Shown in pieces: positions 16,386-24,683 of a stretch of DNA of 40,774 bases. Every line of letters begins with the position of its first letter. Position 1 is the first letter of the stretch. Source of the stretch: Sulfurihydrogenibium sp. (GTDB lineage: Bacteria; Aquificota; Aquificia; Aquificales; Hydrogenothermaceae). The translations under genes and the position numbers were made by a program. The notes below the pieces were generated by a model. That model saw only the letters and a list, made by a program, of their open reading frames with translations, was not told the origin of the DNA and made no database searches. The stretch is taken from positions 1 through 40,774 of the forward strand of contig NZ_JAPYVU010000010.1 of the NCBI RefSeq assembly GCF_028276765.1. Reading direction: 5' to 3'.

Positions 16386-16707
16386 TCAGCTTGCACAGTT
16401 TGGGTCAGGGTATTTGTATTCCGCCATTTCAGACACTTCCGACCCTGACAGGCGGTATTTTGGAAGTGTCATAGTCCCTGCCGCCAAGCATGCAGGAGCT
16501 AACCTGTTAGCCACTGCTATCCAATCCTTTGAAACGATTACACGCTTCAAGGGAGAAAGATCTCTGTAGGATCTTTCAAGACAGCAGAAGGCTAAGGCTA
16601 TGGAAAGAACTTGCCAGCTTTTATGTCTGCTTGTAGGCAGACCCCTCACCTGTTCCTTCCGTTGGTTGACAGGTTGTTGGGTAGCTGACTCACTCTTTCC
16701 ACTTTCT
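16386..16707 (-). ncRNA. Candidate omega RNA (reRNA) overlapping the tnpB 3' end
   Basis: This segment is GC-richer than its surroundings and dense in inverted repeats. GACACTTCC/GGAAGTGTC (16434-16442 with 16462-16470), GTCAGGG/CCCTGAC (about 16406 and 16443) and CCGCC/GGCGG (about 16421 and 16451) interleave and so could form a pseudoknot; GAAAGATC/GATCTTTC (about 16555-16578) and GTCTGC/GCAGAC (about 16624-16641) form simple hairpins. Position at and over the tnpB 3' end, on the same strand, is where omega RNAs of TnpB elements arise. Exact ends are not determinable by eye; the guide would lie at coordinates just below about 16386. The alternative is that it is a genuine protein extension. 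Confidence 0.5.
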
Positions 16708-18050
16708 AAACGTGAAACGTGAGATGTGAAATGTGAGACGTGGTTTTGTAGTGTTTTTAGGTTTTTTCTGAATTTTGTTAATTTGCTTTTTAGTTTGTTT
16801 CTTTTGTATTCGTTGTTTTCTTCTTTTAACTTTTGTTTTAATTTTGCGATATTATCTTCAATTTTTGCTATAGTGTATGATAGAAAATCAACATCACTTA
16901 ACAGCTCTTTGTAATTCTTTGGTAGTTTTTCTTTATATCCCAATCCTCTTCTCGCTATTACATAAGCTCCTGCTATGTCTTTGTCTATGTTGTGCTGTGG
17001 TGCGTATTTTAGTTTTCCAATTACTGACGTATATGCAGGATTGACTTTTACTAATTCTATTCCATTTCTTCTTGCTAAAACTTCTATTTTTTCTAATAAT
17101 CTTTTATAGCTCCATTTTTGCATTCTTCTTCTTAATTTTGCTAATCCATCTCCTCTTTTGCCCTTTGGTAGTTTATTTATATTTTCTATAGATATTGCTT
17201 TTCCCTCTTCTTTTGCTATCTCTGTTATCCTGTGTGCTATTTGCCATTCTAAGTATTGTCTTTTTTCTGAATTTACTTCTAATAATTCGTTTAAATTAAT
17301 GCTTTGATACTTTTCTAAATTTCCGTCTTTACTTGCAAAAGCTAATGCTAAATGAAATGGGTATGCGTTTACGTCTATGCCTATTATTCCATTGTCTTTC
17401 TTGATTTTTATAGATGGTAGTTTTTCTTCTATGGATATAAAAGCGTATACATTACCGTTTTTTACTTTTAGTCTGACTGAATATGGGAACCATTCTTTGT
17501 ATTTATATGCATTTTCAAGCATGAACATAAAATCTATCCATTTGTCTTTTTCTCTTCTGACATCTCTAATTACTTTTGCGTAGATATATTGTCTGTCTCC
17601 TATGTTTATTCTCAAATAAAGCTCATTATCTATCCACTCAAATCTTAGATTTAGATTTCCTTGTCTAGATTTATCTCCTCTTGAATATAAATTTCCTTGT
17701 CTGCTTTCTTTCCATTTTGCTTTTAACTGTTTTCTTCTTTTTCCTGTTAGGTGGTTTTTCTTTAGTTGCTCAAACACTTTCCTTGAGCCAAATATAAGCT
17801 TTTTTGGATTTTGACCTCTTTTTTCGCATGATGTGATTGTTGATTGTGCTAAAAATATAGCATCATCTGAGTATCTTGTGTTTATGTTAAATAGTTTTGA
17901 TAGTTGTTTTTTTAAATCTTTTCTTTTTTCGCCTTCTAATAATCTTTGGTATGCATATCTCATAGCAGATGAAAATCTACGCATTAAATTTAATACAATC
18001 TCTTTATCTTGCGTATTTTGAAATTCAAGTAGGCATTGTAGTGTTATCAT
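16386..18050 (-). CDS. tnpB: TnpB-family RNA-guided nuclease/transposase protein (IS605 OrfB)
   Basis: 554 residues. The RuvC nuclease motifs are intact: GIIGIDVNAY (Asp226), ISIENINKL (Glu289) and NIDKDIAGAYVIARRG (Asp358). The four-cysteine zinc finger normally between the Glu and last Asp is absent, as in some TnpB branches. SRQGNL is duplicated at 117-133. After Asp358 the chain is unusually long: a coiled coil (about 385-435), then about 120 residues encoded by 7-bp repeats and a GC-richer structured region, which may be RNA-coding DNA rather than true protein. No tnpA accompanies it. The start ATG has only a weak AAAGAG site. TnpB proteins cleave DNA using an omega RNA from the element's right end. 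Confidence 0.85.
   Translation of the reverse strand: MITLQCLLEFQNTQDKEIVLNLMRRFSSAMRYAYQRLLEGEKRKDLKKQLSKLFNINTRYSDDAIFLAQSTITSCEKRGQNPKKLIFGSRKVFEQLKKNHLTGKRRKQLKAKWKESRQGNLYSRGDKSRQGNLNLRFEWIDNELYLRINIGDRQYIYAKVIRDVRREKDKWIDFMFMLENAYKYKEWFPYSVRLKVKNGNVYAFISIEEKLPSIKIKKDNGIIGIDVNAYPFHLALAFASKDGNLEKYQSINLNELLEVNSEKRQYLEWQIAHRITEIAKEEGKAISIENINKLPKGKRGDGLAKLRRRMQKWSYKRLLEKIEVLARRNGIELVKVNPAYTSVIGKLKYAPQHNIDKDIAGAYVIARRGLGYKEKLPKNYKELLSDVDFLSYTIAKIEDNIAKLKQKLKEENNEYKRNKLKSKLTKFRKNLKTLQNHVSHFTSHVSRLESGKSESATQQPVNQRKEQVRGLPTSRHKSWQVLSIALAFCCLERSYRDLSPLKRVIVSKDWIAVANRLAPACLAAGTMTLPKYRLSGSEVSEMAEYKYPDPNCAS
16708..16742. repeat. 7-bp repeat array inside the tnpB open frame
   Basis: On the minus strand the units read CACGTCT, CACATTT, CACATCT, CACGTTT, CACGTTT, encoding HVSHFTSHVSR. 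It mirrors the array at 16340-16377, so the structured block is bracketed by related repeats. Because 7 is not a multiple of 3, gain or loss of a unit would change the downstream reading frame of tnpB. Confidence 0.65.
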
Positions 18051-18160
18051 CTTTATTTACTCTTTTTTTATAATTCACAATTTTACGCTTTTTGTTTTTA
18101 TATTTTTGTTATACATCTTTTTACACTTTTTTACAGAAGATAGCAACTGTTGTTAACCTC

Positions 18161-18457
18161 CTATCCTTTTAAAAAACGTTTTATTTCTCTGCCTAAATTA
18201 TCTTCTAAAACTGCAATAACACCAACATTATTTTTTCCAAAAATTTTTCCAAGCTCCTGTTTATTCTTGAAAAAATAAATTTCAAATCTATTTAACTTTA
18301 ATATATACTTTTTCGTATTCTCTGAAAGGTCATTTGCCAAAATCAAAAAGTACCTTCCTTTAAGTTTATGTAAATTTTCATATCCAAACCTCAGCTTTCC
18401 AGACTTGTAAGCAAACTGTAGTAGTGATACGACTTTCTTTTCAGCTTCTAAATCCAT
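18161..18457 (-). CDS. L7Ae-like RNA-binding protein (YlxQ-type)
   Basis: 98 residues with the L7Ae/L30e/S12e fold pattern: KVVSLLQFAYKSGKLRFGYE, then YFLILANDLSENTKKYI and NNVGVIAVL. It starts within the stop of nusA (TAATG, one shared base), as is usual for the ylxQ gene that follows nusA in many bacteria. It probably binds kink-turn RNA or the ribosome. It is the last gene of the rimP-nusA operon; its stop is 111 bp from the tnpB start, and the gap between them is AT-rich with no visible gene. Confidence 0.8.
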   Translation of the reverse strand: MDLEAEKKVVSLLQFAYKSGKLRFGYENLHKLKGRYFLILANDLSENTKKYILKLNRFEIYFFKNKQELGKIFGKNNVGVIAVLEDNLGREIKRFLKG

Positions 18458-19572
18458 TACGTGCTTGGTAGTTTTTGGATTCTCTCAAAATCTTCCTCGC
18501 TTAATATATCTATATGCCAGCCAGTCAATTTGTGAGCTAATTTTGCATTTATCCCGTTTTTTCCTATTGCTAAGGAAAGTTCATCTTTTGGAACAGCAAT
18601 TTCTATTCTTTTTTTTCTTGGAAGAAGTCTATATTTTTTAGCTTTTGCAGGAGCTAAAGCTCTAATAATGAATTTTGCTGGGTCTTCATCCCATTCTATA
18701 ACATCTATTTTTTCGCCGGATAGTTCTGAAGAAACATTTAGAATTCTGCTACCTTTTAAGCCGACTACAACACCTACAGGGTCTATATTTTCGTCCTTTG
18801 AATAAACTGCTACTTTTGCTCTTTCTCCGGGCTCTCTTGCAACTGCCTTAACCTCGATTTCACCTTCTGCAATTTCAGGAACCTCTATTTCTAATAATTT
18901 TTTAAGAAAGTTAGGATGTGTTCTACTAAGTATAACTATTGGTGGTTCGAAAACTTTTAAGACCCTTTTTAACTTTCCTTTTTCTATAATTGGATGTGTA
19001 TTCTTTTTAGAAACTTTTAAAACCAAAGCCCTTATTCTATCACCTATTTTGTATTTTTCCTTTGGAATCTGCTCCTCCTTTGGTAAAATTGCCTCAATTC
19101 TTCCTAAGTCTACGATTATATCATCACCTTCAAATCTCCTAACAGTCCCGGTTATTATTTTTCCTTCATAATCTTTAAACTCTTTATATAAAATATCTCT
19201 TTCAACCTTTGAAACTTTTTTAGCTATTACCTCTTTAGCAACGCTTAAAGCAATTCTTCCAATATCTTCAAGGTTTAATGGAGCGTATACATATTTTCCA
19301 TAATCTGCGTTTATGTCGTATTTTTTTGCTTCCTCTAAAGCAATTTCTTTTATTTCATCTTCTACAAACGGCGTGACTTTTTTCTTGATTAAAACTTTTA
19401 ATTCGTCTTTTTCTTTATCAAAAACAACTCTTACAGCATCCTTTTCCCTTAATTTAAACTCTTTTTTTACAGCTGTTAAAATACCATCTTTTAATGCTTT
19501 TTCTATAACATCTTCAGGAATATTTTTTTCTCTTGATATGGTTTCTATTACATTCTTTAGTTTTACAGACAT
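18457..19572 (-). CDS. nusA: Transcription termination/antitermination factor NusA
   Basis: 371 residues: N-terminal RNA-polymerase-binding domain, S1 domain around 130-200 (GKIITGTVRRFEGDDIIVDLG), then two KH domains containing DPVGVVVGLKGSRI and LSLAIGKNGINAKLA. It lacks the acidic C-terminal repeats of the E. coli protein, as is normal outside Proteobacteria. The ATG at 19570-19572 is preferred over the in-frame GTG at 19576-19578 because AGGGG then has a normal 5-base spacing. It follows rimP by 14 bp. Confidence 0.95.
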   Translation of the reverse strand: MSVKLKNVIETISREKNIPEDVIEKALKDGILTAVKKEFKLREKDAVRVVFDKEKDELKVLIKKKVTPFVEDEIKEIALEEAKKYDINADYGKYVYAPLNLEDIGRIALSVAKEVIAKKVSKVERDILYKEFKDYEGKIITGTVRRFEGDDIIVDLGRIEAILPKEEQIPKEKYKIGDRIRALVLKVSKKNTHPIIEKGKLKRVLKVFEPPIVILSRTHPNFLKKLLEIEVPEIAEGEIEVKAVAREPGERAKVAVYSKDENIDPVGVVVGLKGSRILNVSSELSGEKIDVIEWDEDPAKFIIRALAPAKAKKYRLLPRKKRIEIAVPKDELSLAIGKNGINAKLAHKLTGWHIDILSEEDFERIQKLPST

Positions 19573-19586
19573 GTCCACCCCTATGC

Positions 19587-20030
19587 TTAAAAGTCTAATT
19601 TTGTTTGGATAATATTTTCTAATGGAATCTCTATGGTTTCTTCCTTTTCTTTAATTTTTACTTTCTCATCTTCCAAACCTAATAGTTTACCTTTGAACAC
19701 TTTTTTGTCATTGATAGGTTCTTTCGTTTTTATTACTACATCTCTGCCTTTAAAAATATCGTATTCTTCTATATTCTTAAATTTCCTGTCTAACCCTGGT
19801 GAAGAAACTTCAAGGACATATGCTTTATCGATTAAATCTTCAACATCAAGTAAAGCTCCTATTCTTTTGCTTACCCATTCACAATCATCTATGGATGTAC
19901 CTTCCGGATTGTATATGTAAATACGCAGAATTGGTCTTTTGCTTGGTACAAACTCAATGTCCACAAGCTTAAAGTCTCTTTCTTCTAAAATAGGCAAAAG
20001 TAATTCCTTTACCTTATCTTCAACTTTCAT
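19587..20030 (-). CDS. rimP: Ribosome maturation factor RimP
   Basis: 147 residues with the diagnostic segments DIEFVPSKRPILRIYIYNPEG, DDCEWVSKRIGALLD and YVLEVSSPGLDR, and a C-terminal Sm-like domain. RimP assists assembly of the 30S subunit. It is first in the rimP-nusA-ylxQ order. The 86-bp gap to frr is AT-rich and likely holds its promoter, though no hexamer pair is decisive. Confidence 0.95.
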   Translation of the reverse strand: MKVEDKVKELLLPILEERDFKLVDIEFVPSKRPILRIYIYNPEGTSIDDCEWVSKRIGALLDVEDLIDKAYVLEVSSPGLDRKFKNIEEYDIFKGRDVVIKTKEPINDKKVFKGKLLGLEDEKVKIKEKEETIEIPLENIIQTKLDF

Positions 20031-20116
20031 AAACTAACCTCAAAGTTATTAAAAAATAGTACAATCTAATTTATAAATTTTATCATAAATTTCAAAGAGT
20101 ATTTGATTTAAGGGAT

Positions 20117-20671
20117 TTAAATGGATAGAACTTCTTTTTCCTTAGCTTCTGTAAGCTGGTTGATTTCTTCTATGTATTTGTCTGTTAATTTTTGAAGTTT
20201 TTCAAGAGCTTTCTTGATGTCATCTTCTGAAAAGCCTTCTTTTTTGAGTTTTTCTATATTTTCTTTTTCATCTCTTCTTATGTTTCTAATTGCTATTCTT
20301 GCTTCTTCTGCAAACTTATGGATCATTTTTACAATTTCTCTCCTTCTTTCTTCTGTCATCGGCGGAAGGTGTAATCTTATGACACTACCTTCTGTCTGTG
20401 GATTTGCTCCAAGATTTGCTTCCATTAACGCTTTTTCTATTAGTTTTACAGCTGATTTATCCCATGGCTGGATTACGATTTGGGATGGTTCTGGAGTTGA
20501 GATTGTTGCAAGCTGTTTTAAAGGAAGTTCTGCTCCGTAGTAATCTATTTTTATATTTTCAACCAACCCTGTAGAAGCTCTACCTGTTCTAATTCCTAAA
20601 AGTTCTTCTTTGTATTTATTAACTGCCCCCTTCATTCTTTTTTCTGCTTCTTTAAGATATTCTTCTATCAT
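20117..20671 (-). CDS. frr: Ribosome recycling factor
   Basis: 184 residues, standard length. The signatures LLGIRTGRASTGLVENIKIDYYG and IQPWDKSAVKLIEKAL are clear, with the long helical arm ending TDKYIEEINQLTEAKEKE. It separates the post-termination ribosome together with EF-G. It is the last of rpsB-tsf-pyrH-frr, 11 bp after pyrH with AGGAGG-like sequence before the ATG. Confidence 0.96.
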   Translation of the reverse strand: MIEEYLKEAEKRMKGAVNKYKEELLGIRTGRASTGLVENIKIDYYGAELPLKQLATISTPEPSQIVIQPWDKSAVKLIEKALMEANLGANPQTEGSVIRLHLPPMTEERRREIVKMIHKFAEEARIAIRNIRRDEKENIEKLKKEGFSEDDIKKALEKLQKLTDKYIEEINQLTEAKEKEVLSI

Positions 20672-20682
20672 TTCAACCCTCC

Positions 20683-21393
20683 TTATCTAACTATTGAGCC
20701 TACATCTTCTCCAAAAACGATTTTTCTAAGATTACCTTTTTTCTTTATGTTAAATACTCCGATAGGAAGCTTGTTTTCCATACATAAGGTTATAGCTGTA
20801 TGGTCCATAACTTTAAGGTCTTTGTTTATTGCATCTAAATAAGATATTTCCTTTAAGAGTTTAGCATCAGGATGTTTCTCAGGGTCTTTGTCGTAAATAC
20901 CTTCAACCTTTGTAGCTTTTAAAAGAATGTCTGCTTTTATCTCGGCAGCTCTTAGAGCTCCCGTTGTGTCTGTTGTAAAAAATGGACTGCCTGTTCCGGC
21001 AGCAAATATAACAATCCTTCCTTTTTCTAAATGTCTTATTGCCCTTCTTCTGATATACGGCTCAGCTATTTGTCTCATTTCAATAGCAGACATAACCCTT
21101 GTTGGCACATCTTTTTTCTCTAAAACATCCTGAAGTGCAAGAGCATTCATAACCGTTGCAAGCATTCCCATGTAATCAGCAGTAGCTCTATCCATTCCTA
21201 TTTCAGTACCTTGAATACCTCTGAAAATATTTCCACCACCTATGACTATAGCAATCTGAACGCCGATTTCATAAACATCTTTTATCTCATCACAAAGTTC
21301 ACTGACAAAATGGGGGTCAATTCCATACTCTTGATCCCCCATCAATGCTTCTCCGGAAAGCTTTAAAAGAATTCTTTTATAAACTAACGGCAA
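20683..21393 (-). CDS. pyrH: UMP kinase PyrH
   Basis: 236 residues of the amino-acid-kinase fold: [13 protein letters not shown] near the N-terminus, [28 protein letters not shown] and [19 protein letters not shown]. It phosphorylates UMP to UDP and is regulated by UTP/GTP in the hexameric bacterial form. Three bases separate it from tsf, in the common bacterial order. Confidence 0.96.
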   Translation of the reverse strand: MPLVYKRILLKLSGEALMGDQEYGIDPHFVSELCDEIKDVYEIGVQIAIVIGGGNIFRGIQGTEIGMDRATADYMGMLATVMNALALQDVLEKKDVPTRVMSAIEMRQIAEPYIRRRAIRHLEKGRIVIFAAGTGSPFFTTDTTGALRAAEIKADILLKATKVEGIYDKDPEKHPDAKLLKEISYLDAINKDLKVMDHTAITLCMENKLPIGVFNIKKKGNLRKIVFGEDVGSIVR

Positions 21394-21396
21394 TTT

Positions 21397-21990
21397 TTAC
21401 TCTCCAAGTTCGTATCTGCAAAATCTTCTAACTTGAATGTTTTCACCAATTTTAGCTATATATTCTTTTATCAATTCTTCAACGGTTTTTTTGTCATCTT
21501 TAATGTAAGGTTGTTCGTATAAGCATACTTCTTTATAGAATTTCTCTAATTTTCCTTCTGCTATTTTTTCTGCAATGTGAGCCGGTTTTCCTTCTGCAAT
21601 TGCAGCTTCTCTTGCAATTTCTCCTTCTTTTTCAACAACTTCTCTTGGAACATCTTCTCTTTTAACGTACTGTGGCTTCATAGCGGCAATTTGTAAAGCT
21701 ATTTCATTAGCAAGCTCTTTGAAAAGTTCGTTTCTAGCAACGAAGTCTGTTTCACAGTTTAATTCTAAAAGAACGCCAACTCTTCCACCAGGATGTATGT
21801 ATGCATGGATCAATCCTTCTTTTGTCTCTCTTCCAGCTTTTTTAGCAGCTTTTGCAACGCCTTTTTTTCTTAATATTTCAACCGCAAGCTCTAAATCACC
21901 GTTAGCCTCTTCTAAGGCTGATTTACATTCAAGCATGCCAGCGCCGGTCATTTCTCTAAGAGTCTTAACTAATTTTGCATCAATAGCCAT
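21397..21990 (-). CDS. tsf: Elongation factor Ts
   Basis: 197 residues, a short EF-Ts. The N-terminal UBA-like domain contains [21 protein letters not shown], followed by [18 protein letters not shown]. It exchanges GDP for GTP on EF-Tu. The ATG at 21988-21990 has AAGGAGGAG upstream; the TTG one codon earlier is in frame but is unlikely to be the start. Confidence 0.96.
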   Translation of the reverse strand: MAIDAKLVKTLREMTGAGMLECKSALEEANGDLELAVEILRKKGVAKAAKKAGRETKEGLIHAYIHPGGRVGVLLELNCETDFVARNELFKELANEIALQIAAMKPQYVKREDVPREVVEKEGEIAREAAIAEGKPAHIAEKIAEGKLEKFYKEVCLYEQPYIKDDKKTVEELIKEYIAKIGENIQVRRFCRYELGE

Positions 21991-22035
21991 CAAAGCTCCT
22001 CCTTAGCTTCTTCTATTTCTTCATCTATATTAGAC

Positions 22036-22875
22036 TTAACTTCTTTTTCTATAACTTTCAGAAAGCCTTTCTTCTTTTGAATAATTTTTAGCTCCCATAT
22101 ATCCAGATTCTACAACATTAGCAGCTTCTGCTCTGGCTAAAAGCTCTTCTTCAATGGTTTTTGTTTCTACAGCTGTTCCGATAGATTCTCTCATCTTTTT
22201 GCCTTCTATTACAGCGTCAGCTATTTTAGAAGTAATCAATTGAACAGCTTTTATAGCATCATCATTGCCCGGAATTGGATAATCTATTTTGTCCGGGTCG
22301 CAGTTTGTATCTGCAATAGCTACAACGTGGACGCCGAGTTTGTTAGCTTCTGTAACAGCGTTATTTTCTCTTACTGTATCTACAACAAATATAATGTCCG
22401 GAACTCTGTCCATATCAACAATACCTTTTAGATACTTTTCAAGCTTTTCTTTTTGCTTCATTAAAGCTCTTGCTTCTTTTTTTGGTAAAACTTCAAATAC
22501 ACCTTCAGCTTCCATTTTCTGCAGCTTTCTTAATTTTGCAATGCTTTTCTTAACAGTTGCAAAGTTTGTAAACATACCGCCGAGCCATTTGTAGTTAACA
22601 TAGTAAGCTCCACATCTTTTAGCTTCCTCTTCTATGATGTTTTGAGCTTGTTTTTTTGTGCCAAGGAAAAGTATTTCTGCACCGTTTGCTACTTGCTCCG
22701 TAACGAATTCAAGAGCTTGTCTGAAGAGTGGAACTGTTTTTGAAAGGTCTATGATGTGAATGCCGTTTCTCTTTGTGTAGATGTACGGCTTCATTTTTGG
22801 GTTCCATCTTCTTACCGGGTGTCCAAAATGAACACCTGCTTCCAAGAGTTCTCTCATGCTAATTTCTACTGCCAT
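22036..22875 (-). CDS. rpsB: 30S ribosomal protein S2
   Basis: 279 residues, a little longer than E. coli S2 at the C-terminus. Typical segments are [58 protein letters not shown] and [28 protein letters not shown] precedes the ATG. It heads the rpsB-tsf-pyrH-frr operon and has a structured leader (22882-22952). Confidence 0.97.
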   Translation of the reverse strand: MAVEISMRELLEAGVHFGHPVRRWNPKMKPYIYTKRNGIHIIDLSKTVPLFRQALEFVTEQVANGAEILFLGTKKQAQNIIEEEAKRCGAYYVNYKWLGGMFTNFATVKKSIAKLRKLQKMEAEGVFEVLPKKEARALMKQKEKLEKYLKGIVDMDRVPDIIFVVDTVRENNAVTEANKLGVHVVAIADTNCDPDKIDYPIPGNDDAIKAVQLITSKIADAVIEGKKMRESIGTAVETKTIEEELLARAEAANVVESGYMGAKNYSKEERLSESYRKRS

Positions 22876-22881
22876 AAAAAA

Positions 22882-22952
22882 TCCTCCTTTAAGGGTTTAG
22901 TCTTCCACTTCCACATAAAACACCCAAACGGGCAACCCTTATGATGGAAGTG
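22882..22952 (-). promoter_or_regulatory. Structured rpsB leader, possible pseudoknot
   Basis: Two complementary pairs are visible in the 5' leader: AAGGGTT (22891-22897) with AACCCTT (22934-22940), and CACTTCCA (22906-22913) with TGGAAGTG (22945-22952). The pairs cross, so they form either a pseudoknot or two alternative structures. The first abuts the AAGGAGG ribosome-binding site. Autoregulation of rpsB by S2 through leader RNA is known in other bacteria; that it works here is inferred. Confidence 0.5.
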
Positions 22953-22970
22953 TGGTTATTTAAGAAAACT

Positions 22971-22976
22971 ATTATA
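22971..22976 (-). promoter_or_regulatory. -10 element of the rpsB operon promoter
   Basis: On the minus strand TATAAT appears within ATGATATAATAG, 96 bases upstream of the rpsB start and just before the structured leader. The -35 region is weak. Placement between the leader and the upstream repeat copy makes this the most likely start of the rpsB transcript. Confidence 0.5.
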
Positions 22977-23011
22977 TCATAAAATTTAGATTTTTTGATT
23001 AATTTTAATGC

Positions 23012-23097
23012 AGGAGTGTTCTAAAAACCCAAATTGTCGTTTTGTAGCAAGCGAAGAAACTCCCACTTTTACCCAATTTCTCATCTAACGTATTTTT
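23012..23097. repeat. Degenerate dispersed repeat between rpsB and arsR
   Basis: Contains GGAGTGTTCTAAAAACCC (a diverged terminal motif), GTCGTTTTGTAGCAAGCGAAG (23036-23056 region) and a tail AATTTCTCATCTAACG like those at 3898 and 33255. It lies between the divergent rpsB and arsR genes. Confidence 0.5.
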
Positions 23098-23134
23098 CTA
23101 TGATATAAGTCATTATTTATATAAAAAATTTTTT

Positions 23135-23148
23135 ATACAATATTGTAT
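23135..23148 (+). promoter_or_regulatory. Palindromic operator candidate for ArsR
   Basis: ATACAATATTGTAT is a perfect 14-bp palindrome ending one base before the arsR ATG. It overlaps the only -10-like sequence (TATACA), and there is no ribosome-binding site between it and the start codon. ArsR/SmtB repressors bind such AT-rich palindromes over promoters, so autorepression is likely and the mRNA may be leaderless. Confidence 0.55.
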
Positions 23149-23149
23149 T

Positions 23150-23476
23150 ATGAGAGAGAAAAAGTTAAGACAGTTTTTTCATAGCTTATCAGACGAAAGT
23201 AGATTAAAGATAGTCAGAATGCTTATGGATAATTCTGAGCTTTGTGTTTGCGATTTTATGAGATTGTTAAAGCTGTCTCAGCCTCATGTATCTTTCCATA
23301 TCAGAGTTTTAAAAGAAGCTAATGTTATCACCTGTAAAAAGGTTGGTAGATGGGTTTATTGTTCACTAAACAAAGAAAACCCACTTTTAAAAGCTGTCTT
23401 AGAATTTATAAAAGATATAGAGTTAGATAAAGAAGAAATTGGATGCTGTGGTATAAATCAGGAGGAGAAATTATGA
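23150..23476 (+). CDS. arsR: ArsR/SmtB-family transcriptional repressor
   Basis: 108 residues, winged helix. ELCVCDFMRLLKLSQPHVSFH (from about residue 31) combines the ArsR metalloid-binding cysteines Cys32 and Cys34 with the DNA-recognition helix. A further Cys99-Cys100 pair near the C-terminus could supply a third ligand. It binds arsenite or antimonite and then releases the operator. It is the first gene of a five-gene plus-strand arsenic operon and shares ATGA with the next gene. Confidence 0.9.
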   Translation: MREKKLRQFFHSLSDESRLKIVRMLMDNSELCVCDFMRLLKLSQPHVSFHIRVLKEANVITCKKVGRWVYCSLNKENPLLKAVLEFIKDIELDKEEIGCCGINQEEKL

Positions 23477-23718
23477 AAAAAATTCAAATAATTAGTGCTT
23501 CTAACTGTAATAACTGTGAGCTTCTTTATAATGTAGTAAGTACAATCGTAAAATCCAAAAATATTCCAGCAGAGGTTGAAAAAATTGTAGATATTAGAGA
23601 ATTGGCTAAATATAAAACTATGAAAACGCCTGTCTTGGTAGTTGATGGCAAAGTAAAACATGTTGGAACGCCAATTCCTGCACCACAAACAATTGAAGAA
23701 TTAATCACACAAGATTAA
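23473..23718 (+). CDS. Small thioredoxin-like protein (redox-active disulfide protein type)
   Basis: 81 residues. IISASNCNNCELLYN carries a CxxC pair near the N-terminus and TPVLVVDGKVKHVG the cis-proline segment, matching the compact MTH895/TM0996-type thioredoxins. The ATG at 23473 has CAGGAGGAG upstream and overlaps the arsR stop. These proteins are frequently encoded next to ArsP-type permeases and may provide reducing equivalents or bind the metalloid. Its partner is unknown. Confidence 0.85.
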   Translation: MKKIQIISASNCNNCELLYNVVSTIVKSKNIPAEVEKIVDIRELAKYKTMKTPVLVVDGKVKHVGTPIPAPQTIEELITQD

Positions 23719-23719
23719 G

Positions 23720-24682
23720 ATGTTTGAAATTTACGACAGCATAGCTACTTATATTACAAAAGATATTTTAAATCTAAATCCAAGTGATAAACTATACGAA
23801 GTAGCACACTTTTTTATTTATGATACTTTAAAAATCTTTACACTTTTAACGCTAATAATCTTTGCAGTATCTTTTATCAGAAGCTATTTTCCACTTGAAA
23901 AAACAAGAAAGATTTTATCTAAGCATAAAGTTATTGCAATTCCATTAGCTGCTATTCTTGGTATTTTTACGCCTTTTTGTTCTTGTTCTGCCGTTCCAAT
24001 GTTTATTGGATTTGTAGAGGCAGGAATTCCACTTGGGGCTGCGTTTGCATTTTTAGTATCTTCTCCAATGGTTAATGAAGTTGCACTTGGGCTGTTGTTT
24101 GCATCCTTTGGTTTTCAAGTTGCTTTGGCTTATGTTGTGTTTGGTGTAGCGGTTGCTATAATAAGCGGGTTTTTTATTGAAAAATTAAACCCAAGACATC
24201 TTATAGAAGATTATGTTTTTGAACTATCTTTCGGAGAAGCTGAAGAAAAACAGATGACTTTTAAAGAAAGAATAGAGTTTGCAAAAAACAATGTAAAAGA
24301 CATTCTAAGAAAAATATCAATTTATATAATCGTTGCAATAGGAATAGGTAGCTTTATCCATGGATATGTACCGGAGGAAGCAATAAAAAGCATTATGAAT
24401 TCAGCCGGGTTTTTATCTGTGCCATTGGCTGTAATTATAGGCGTTCCTTTATATTCTAACTCTGCCGGTATTTTGCCGGTTATTCAAGCATTAATAGATA
24501 AAGGTGTGCCAATAGGTACTGCATTAGCCTTTATGATGGCTACTACAGCCTTATCATTTCCAGAATTTGTTATCTTAAAACAGATAATGAAGCCAAAACT
24601 TATTGCTATATTTGCAGGCATTGTTTCTGTATCAATCATTATAGCCGGATATTTATTTAATATCATATTTTGGAGGGTTTAA
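23720..24682 (+). CDS. arsP: ArsP-like permease (DUF318/YraQ family)
   Basis: 320 residues with about eight hydrophobic helices in two halves separated by a charged loop (about 165-195). The family motif FTPFCSCSAVPMFIG (Cys87, Cys89) and its second-half counterpart GVPLYSNSAGILPV are both present. Members export trivalent organoarsenicals or other soft metalloids. It lies directly after the thioredoxin-like gene, one base beyond its stop. The organoarsenical substrate is inferred from family and operon. Confidence 0.8.
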   Translation: MFEIYDSIATYITKDILNLNPSDKLYEVAHFFIYDTLKIFTLLTLIIFAVSFIRSYFPLEKTRKILSKHKVIAIPLAAILGIFTPFCSCSAVPMFIGFVEAGIPLGAAFAFLVSSPMVNEVALGLLFASFGFQVALAYVVFGVAVAIISGFFIEKLNPRHLIEDYVFELSFGEAEEKQMTFKERIEFAKNNVKDILRKISIYIIVAIGIGSFIHGYVPEEAIKSIMNSAGFLSVPLAVIIGVPLYSNSAGILPVIQALIDKGVPIGTALAFMMATTALSFPEFVILKQIMKPKLIAIFAGIVSVSIIIAGYLFNIIFWRV

Positions 24683-24683
24683 G

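Noticed and set aside
16345-16569. Plus-strand open frame of 74 codons opposite the tnpB 3' end
   Set aside because: It lies entirely across the 7-bp repeats and the structured block, has no ribosome-binding site, and mirrors inverted repeats rather than a protein.
16340-16742. The two 7-bp arrays considered as a CRISPR remnant
   Set aside because: Units are far too short, there are no spacers of regular length, and no cas genes are present.
16386-18050. TnpB protein considered as a Cas12-type effector
   Set aside because: There is no CRISPR array or cas1/cas2 nearby, and the size and motifs fit the IS605 OrfB family.
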